Shown here piece by piece: positions 57,135 through 59,640 of a stretch of DNA of 59,640 bases. The position numbers and the translations under genes were made by a program. The DNA lies in contig DASTSO010000081.1 in the NCBI GenBank assembly GCA_035760645.1, forward strand, positions 1-59,640, written 5' to 3'. Below the pieces are notes generated by a model. It made no database searches, was not told the origin of the DNA, and saw only the letters and a list, made by a program, of their open reading frames with translations. Within the stretch, counting starts at the first letter, position 1. Each line of letters begins with the position of its first letter. This stretch comes from DASSTY01 sp035760645 (GTDB lineage: Bacteria > Gemmatimonadota > Gemmatimonadetes > Gemmatimonadales > GWC2-71-9).

Positions 57135-58114
57135 GGCCAGTGCACCGTGGCGGGGAGCCCCGCCTTCGCGCGGCCGGTGGTATCGGCGATTGCCACCTTG
57201 ACGCCGAAGAGGAGATCGGCGCGCTCGGTCTCGGTGAGCGCGACGCGCGGCGTGAACTCCGCGCGCGGGCTGACCGCCTCGACCCGCCCCGCGAGCGCGG
57301 GGCCCGCGCTCCCGTCGAGCGTGACCCGCACCGGCTGGCCCGGCCGCACCCGGTCGAGCGCGCGCGCCGGGAGGTAGACCCGCACCCAGGGCCGCGCCGT
57401 CTCGCCCAGGGCGAGCACCGGCACGCCGGCGGCGAGCACCTCGCCCGGCTCGGCGTAGCGGCCCAGCACGGTACCGGCGACGGGGGCGGTGAGGACGAGG
57501 TCCCCCCGCGTCGCCTCCACGCCCGCGAGCGCGGCGCGCGCGCTCGCCACCTCCGCCTCGGCCGCGCGCACCTGCTCGGGCCGGGGCCCCGCGCGCAGGA
57601 GCCGGAGCGTCTCGCCCGCCGCCGCGCGCCGGCCGGCGGCGGCGTCGGCGGCCGCCGCGGCGGCATCGAGTTGCTGGCGACTCACCACCCGCGTCGCCGC
57701 GAGCTCGCGCGTGCGGGCGAGGTCCTTCGCCGTGCGCTCGGCGTCGGCCGTGGCGGCCGCGAGCTCCGCCTCGGCGCGCCCCAGCTCGGCGGGACGCGCG
57801 CCGGCCCGCAGGTCGCGCAGCGTCGCCTCCGCCTGGGCGAGCCGCGCGCGCTGCTGCGCGACCGTGGCCGGCAGCGCCGCCTGCGTCAGCACGGCGAGCG
57901 TGTCGCCCGGGCGCACCGGGGCGCCTTCCTCGACGCGCACCGCCACGACGCGCGCCGGCGTCATCGGCGCGAGGTCCACCTCGGTGAGCTCGATGCTGCC
58001 GTGGGCCGAGAGGGCCGCGGCCCCGGCGGGCCCGCGGCCGCACGCCGCCGGGCTCGCGGCCGCGAGCCCGGCGGCGCAGAGGAGCAGGCGTGCCGGGAGG
58101 GGGAGACGCCGCAT
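57131..58114 (-). CDS. HlyD/RND-type periplasmic adaptor protein
   Basis: This 327-residue protein has a lipoprotein-like or cleavable signal (GLAAASPAACGR). The order is a biotinyl-lipoyl half (VVAVRVEEGAPVRPGDTLAV), a long Ala-rich coiled-coil hairpin (about residues 80-190), a second lipoyl half (LTAPVAGTVLGRYAEPGEVL) and a beta-barrel (VTLDGSAGPALAGRVEAVSP). It bridges the ABC-2 exporter to an outer-membrane channel, for which no gene is present here. It is the first gene of the exporter operon. The start ATG 58114 has AGG 5 nt upstream. Confidence 0.91.
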   Translation of the reverse strand: MRRLPLPARLLLCAAGLAAASPAACGRGPAGAAALSAHGSIELTEVDLAPMTPARVVAVRVEEGAPVRPGDTLAVLTQAALPATVAQQRARLAQAEATLRDLRAGARPAELGRAEAELAAATADAERTAKDLARTRELAATRVVSRQQLDAAAAAADAAAGRRAAAGETLRLLRAGPRPEQVRAAEAEVASARAALAGVEATRGDLVLTAPVAGTVLGRYAEPGEVLAAGVPVLALGETARPWVRVYLPARALDRVRPGQPVRVTLDGSAGPALAGRVEAVSPRAEFTPRVALTETERADLLFGVKVAIADTTGRAKAGLPATVHWP

Positions 58115-58142
58115 GGGGACCTCGCTCCCGGCCACGGCGGCG

Positions 58143-58625
58143 TCAGGCGTCGGCCGCCGGGCCCGCCGCCGGGCCGGCCGACGTGCTCGCCGCGCGACCG
58201 TGCACGGCGTCGATGTGGATGCGCAGGATGACGGTGCGAAACGGGGCGGGGTCGCCGGGCTCGAGCGCGCCCGGCATCAGCGTGCGGAGCGCCGCGAGCG
58301 ACTCCTGATAGACGCGCTCCTCGTGCTCCGAGCCGGTCGGCTCGGCGATGTAGGCCAGCCCGTGCACGACGACGCTCCGCCAGTCGAACGGCCCTTCGAC
58401 CTCGTCCACCTCGAACGCCACCGCGTGCTGGTGCCGCAGCGCCTCGAGCTTCGTGCCCCAGGCGGTGCGGCAGGTGATCACGCCGTTGGCGTAGACGTAG
58501 TGGATCGGCTCGATGTCCACGCGCTCGTGGACGAAGGCCATGCGCCCGACGTGGTTGCGGGCCAGGATCGCGTCGGCCTCCGCGCGCGCGAGCTCGCGGA
58601 AGGTGGGAGTGAACTGCGCCGCCAT
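58143..58625 (-). CDS. Pyridoxamine-phosphate-oxidase-like split-barrel flavoprotein
   Basis: This 160-residue protein is of the flavin-reductase-like split-barrel (NimA/PNPOx-2) family. Segments are the N-terminal helix EADAILARNHVGRMAFVHER, then PIHYVYANGVITCRTAWGTK, HAVAFEVDEVEGPFDWRSVV and VHGLAYIAEPTG. The Gly-Arg-Met-Ala-Phe start of the barrel and the CRTAWGTK flavin-phosphate loop are typical. It may bind FMN or heme, and the substrate is unknown. The last 20 residues are an Ala/Gly tail. It lies 28 bp upstream of the HlyD gene on the same strand. Confidence 0.85.
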   Translation of the reverse strand: MAAQFTPTFRELARAEADAILARNHVGRMAFVHERVDIEPIHYVYANGVITCRTAWGTKLEALRHQHAVAFEVDEVEGPFDWRSVVVHGLAYIAEPTGSEHEERVYQESLAALRTLMPGALEPGDPAPFRTVILRIHIDAVHGRAASTSAGPAAGPAADA

Positions 58626-58803
58626 CGTCGCTCCGGGCTGAAGGGGTGCGCTGGGGGTGCGCTGGTTGTCGCGTCGGCTGCGTAGGAAGGTCGTCCCGCC
58701 CCGCGCACCGGACAAGGGCGCCGCGGCGCCTGGCGCGGCGCTTCACCCCACCCTCATGGACCCTTCAGGCCGGAGGCGTCTGGCCCCGGTTCCGCGGCAT
58801 CCC

Positions 58804-58809
58804 TATCGT
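58804..58809 (+). promoter_or_regulatory. TATCGT box 5 nt before the MASE1 gene: leaderless promoter candidate
   Basis: The TANNNT box is followed by AGAGC and ATG 58815. The 189-bp divergent gap otherwise shows no feature. Confidence 0.4.
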
Positions 58810-58814
58810 AGAGC

Positions 58815-59640
58815 ATGGCCGCCGCGCCGCCATCGTCCCCGCCCGACCCCGGCGCCGCCGGGTGGACTCCCCGCCGGATCGCGGTGCGGGTGCTGGGGCT
58901 CGCCGCGGCCTACGTCCTGCTCTCCCGCCAGGGGTACTATCTCTCCTTCACGCCGGAGCACATCTCGCCGCTCTGGGCGCCCGCGGGGCTGGGCCTGGCC
59001 GCGGCGCTCCTCTGGGGGCCGGTGGCGCTGCCCGGGATCTTCCTCGGCGACCTCGCCGCGAACCTGATCGAGGGCCTGGGCGGCGTGGCCGGGGTCCTCT
59101 CCGCCATCGCCACCACGCTGGAGGTGGCCGTCGTGCTCCGCCTGCTCGGGCGCTGGCCGGGCTTCGAGCGCGGTCTGCGTCGGCTGAGCGACGTGGTGGT
59201 GCTGGTCGCCGCGGGGCTGCTCGGCGCCGTGGTCGGGGCGAGTCTCGGGGTCGTGGGGCTCTGGGCCGGGCACGGGCTCTCCGGACAGGCGCTCCTCGCC
59301 TCCTGGCGCATCTGGTGGATCGGCGATGCGCTGGGCGTGATGCTCGTGACGCCGCTCCTGCTGGTCTGGACCGACCCGACCCACGCCGCCGACGTCCCCG
59401 ACCGGCGCACGCGCGAGTGGTGGCTGGCCCTCGGCTGCCTCGCCGTCACGGCGTTCGTGGGGCTGACGCGCATCGTCAGCGCGCCCACCCTCCTGGTGCC
59501 CGCGGTGATGTGGCTCGCCCTGCGCTTCGGGCTCCGCGGCGGCACGCTCGCCGCCGCGCTGGCGGCGGTCTTCTCCTGGTGGTCGCTGCGCGCCGGCGCG
59601 TGGCCGCTCAGCGCGGGCACGCCCCACCACACCGTCGCCA
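58815..59640 (+). CDS. MASE1-domain sensor protein, truncated by window end
   Basis: The first 275 codons are inside the window. The region is almost wholly membrane segments and matches the MASE1 sensory domain. Marks are SFTPEHISPLWAPAGLGLAA, PGIFLGDLAANLIEG, WRIWWIGDALGVMLVTPLLL and a late FGLRGGTLAAALAAVFSWWS. MASE1 usually precedes PAS, histidine kinase, GGDEF or EAL output domains, which would lie beyond the right edge. The ligand is unknown. The start is probably leaderless. Confidence 0.87.
   Translation, partial: MAAAPPSSPPDPGAAGWTPRRIAVRVLGLAAAYVLLSRQGYYLSFTPEHISPLWAPAGLGLAAALLWGPVALPGIFLGDLAANLIEGLGGVAGVLSAIATTLEVAVVLRLLGRWPGFERGLRRLSDVVVLVAAGLLGAVVGASLGVVGLWAGHGLSGQALLASWRIWWIGDALGVMLVTPLLLVWTDPTHAADVPDRRTREWWLALGCLAVTAFVGLTRIVSAPTLLVPAVMWLALRFGLRGGTLAAALAAVFSWWSLRAGAWPLSAGTPHHTVA

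Overview
The window is uniformly very GC-rich (roughly 70-75% by eye) and densely packed. Most start codons overlap the preceding stop as GTGA or ATGA. Lipoprotein and Tat signals, a DUF5916-type outer-membrane barrel and a caa3-type oxidase point to an aerobic, diderm, heterotrophic bacterium. A member of Gemmatimonadota or a similar soil phylum would fit, but there is no rRNA or other phylogenetic marker, so this is an inference. No tRNA, rRNA, insertion sequence or CRISPR array was seen.

Layout. (1) 1-2025: an ArsR-methyltransferase regulator (SahR-like) followed by ahcY. The ahcY gene is cut at about position 140, where it joins head-on to a second, diverged ahcY fragment on the other strand. 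(2) 2189-9346: metabolic enzymes (SDR, NAD-dependent epimerase-like protein, aldo/keto reductase), a DUF983 protein with a lipoprotein, a CDP-alcohol phosphatidyltransferase, a serine hydrolase with a class A beta-lactamase fold, and an M28 peptidase. (3) 9476-17386: carbon metabolism, with cyclase-gnd-zwf on the minus strand, a GH15 glycosidase on the plus strand, and ppc with a response regulator on the minus strand. Two copies of an inverted heptad-repeat element lie between the convergent genes here. (4) 17879-29672: a respiratory alcohol-oxidation locus. A predicted lanthanide-type PQQ alcohol dehydrogenase, its associated binding protein, cytochromes c and a complete caa3 oxidase (ctaC-D-E and ctaG) read leftward. 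A Tat-exported binding protein, a beta-propeller protein and a LuxR-type HTH protein read rightward. A shared GTGA-N6-TCAC palindrome occurs at both ends of the rightward unit. (5) 29729-37392: S41 protease, a CGNR regulator, an HNH-like nuclease with a small partner, acetate kinase and the DUF5916 barrel protein.

(6) 37670-50664 is the most unusual region. It is a 13-kb, nearly gapless rightward operon behind a near-perfect sigma-54 promoter. It holds a GT4 glycosyltransferase, five paralogous PaaK/CapK-like adenylate-forming enzymes, a BKACE-type enzyme, three acetyltransferase-fold proteins and a Wzx-type flippase. I infer a pathway that activates several different acyl groups, transfers them to a glycan or glycolipid, and exports the product. 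(7) 50752-59640: TetR regulator, a large secreted nuclease lipoprotein, pdxH, a HlyD/ABC-2 exporter, a flavin-binding split-barrel protein and a truncated MASE1 sensor.

Several single genes (ackA, the DUF5916 gene, the TetR gene, pdxH, the MASE1 gene) have a TANNNT box ending 5-6 nt before the start codon and no Shine-Dalgarno sequence, which suggests leaderless transcripts.
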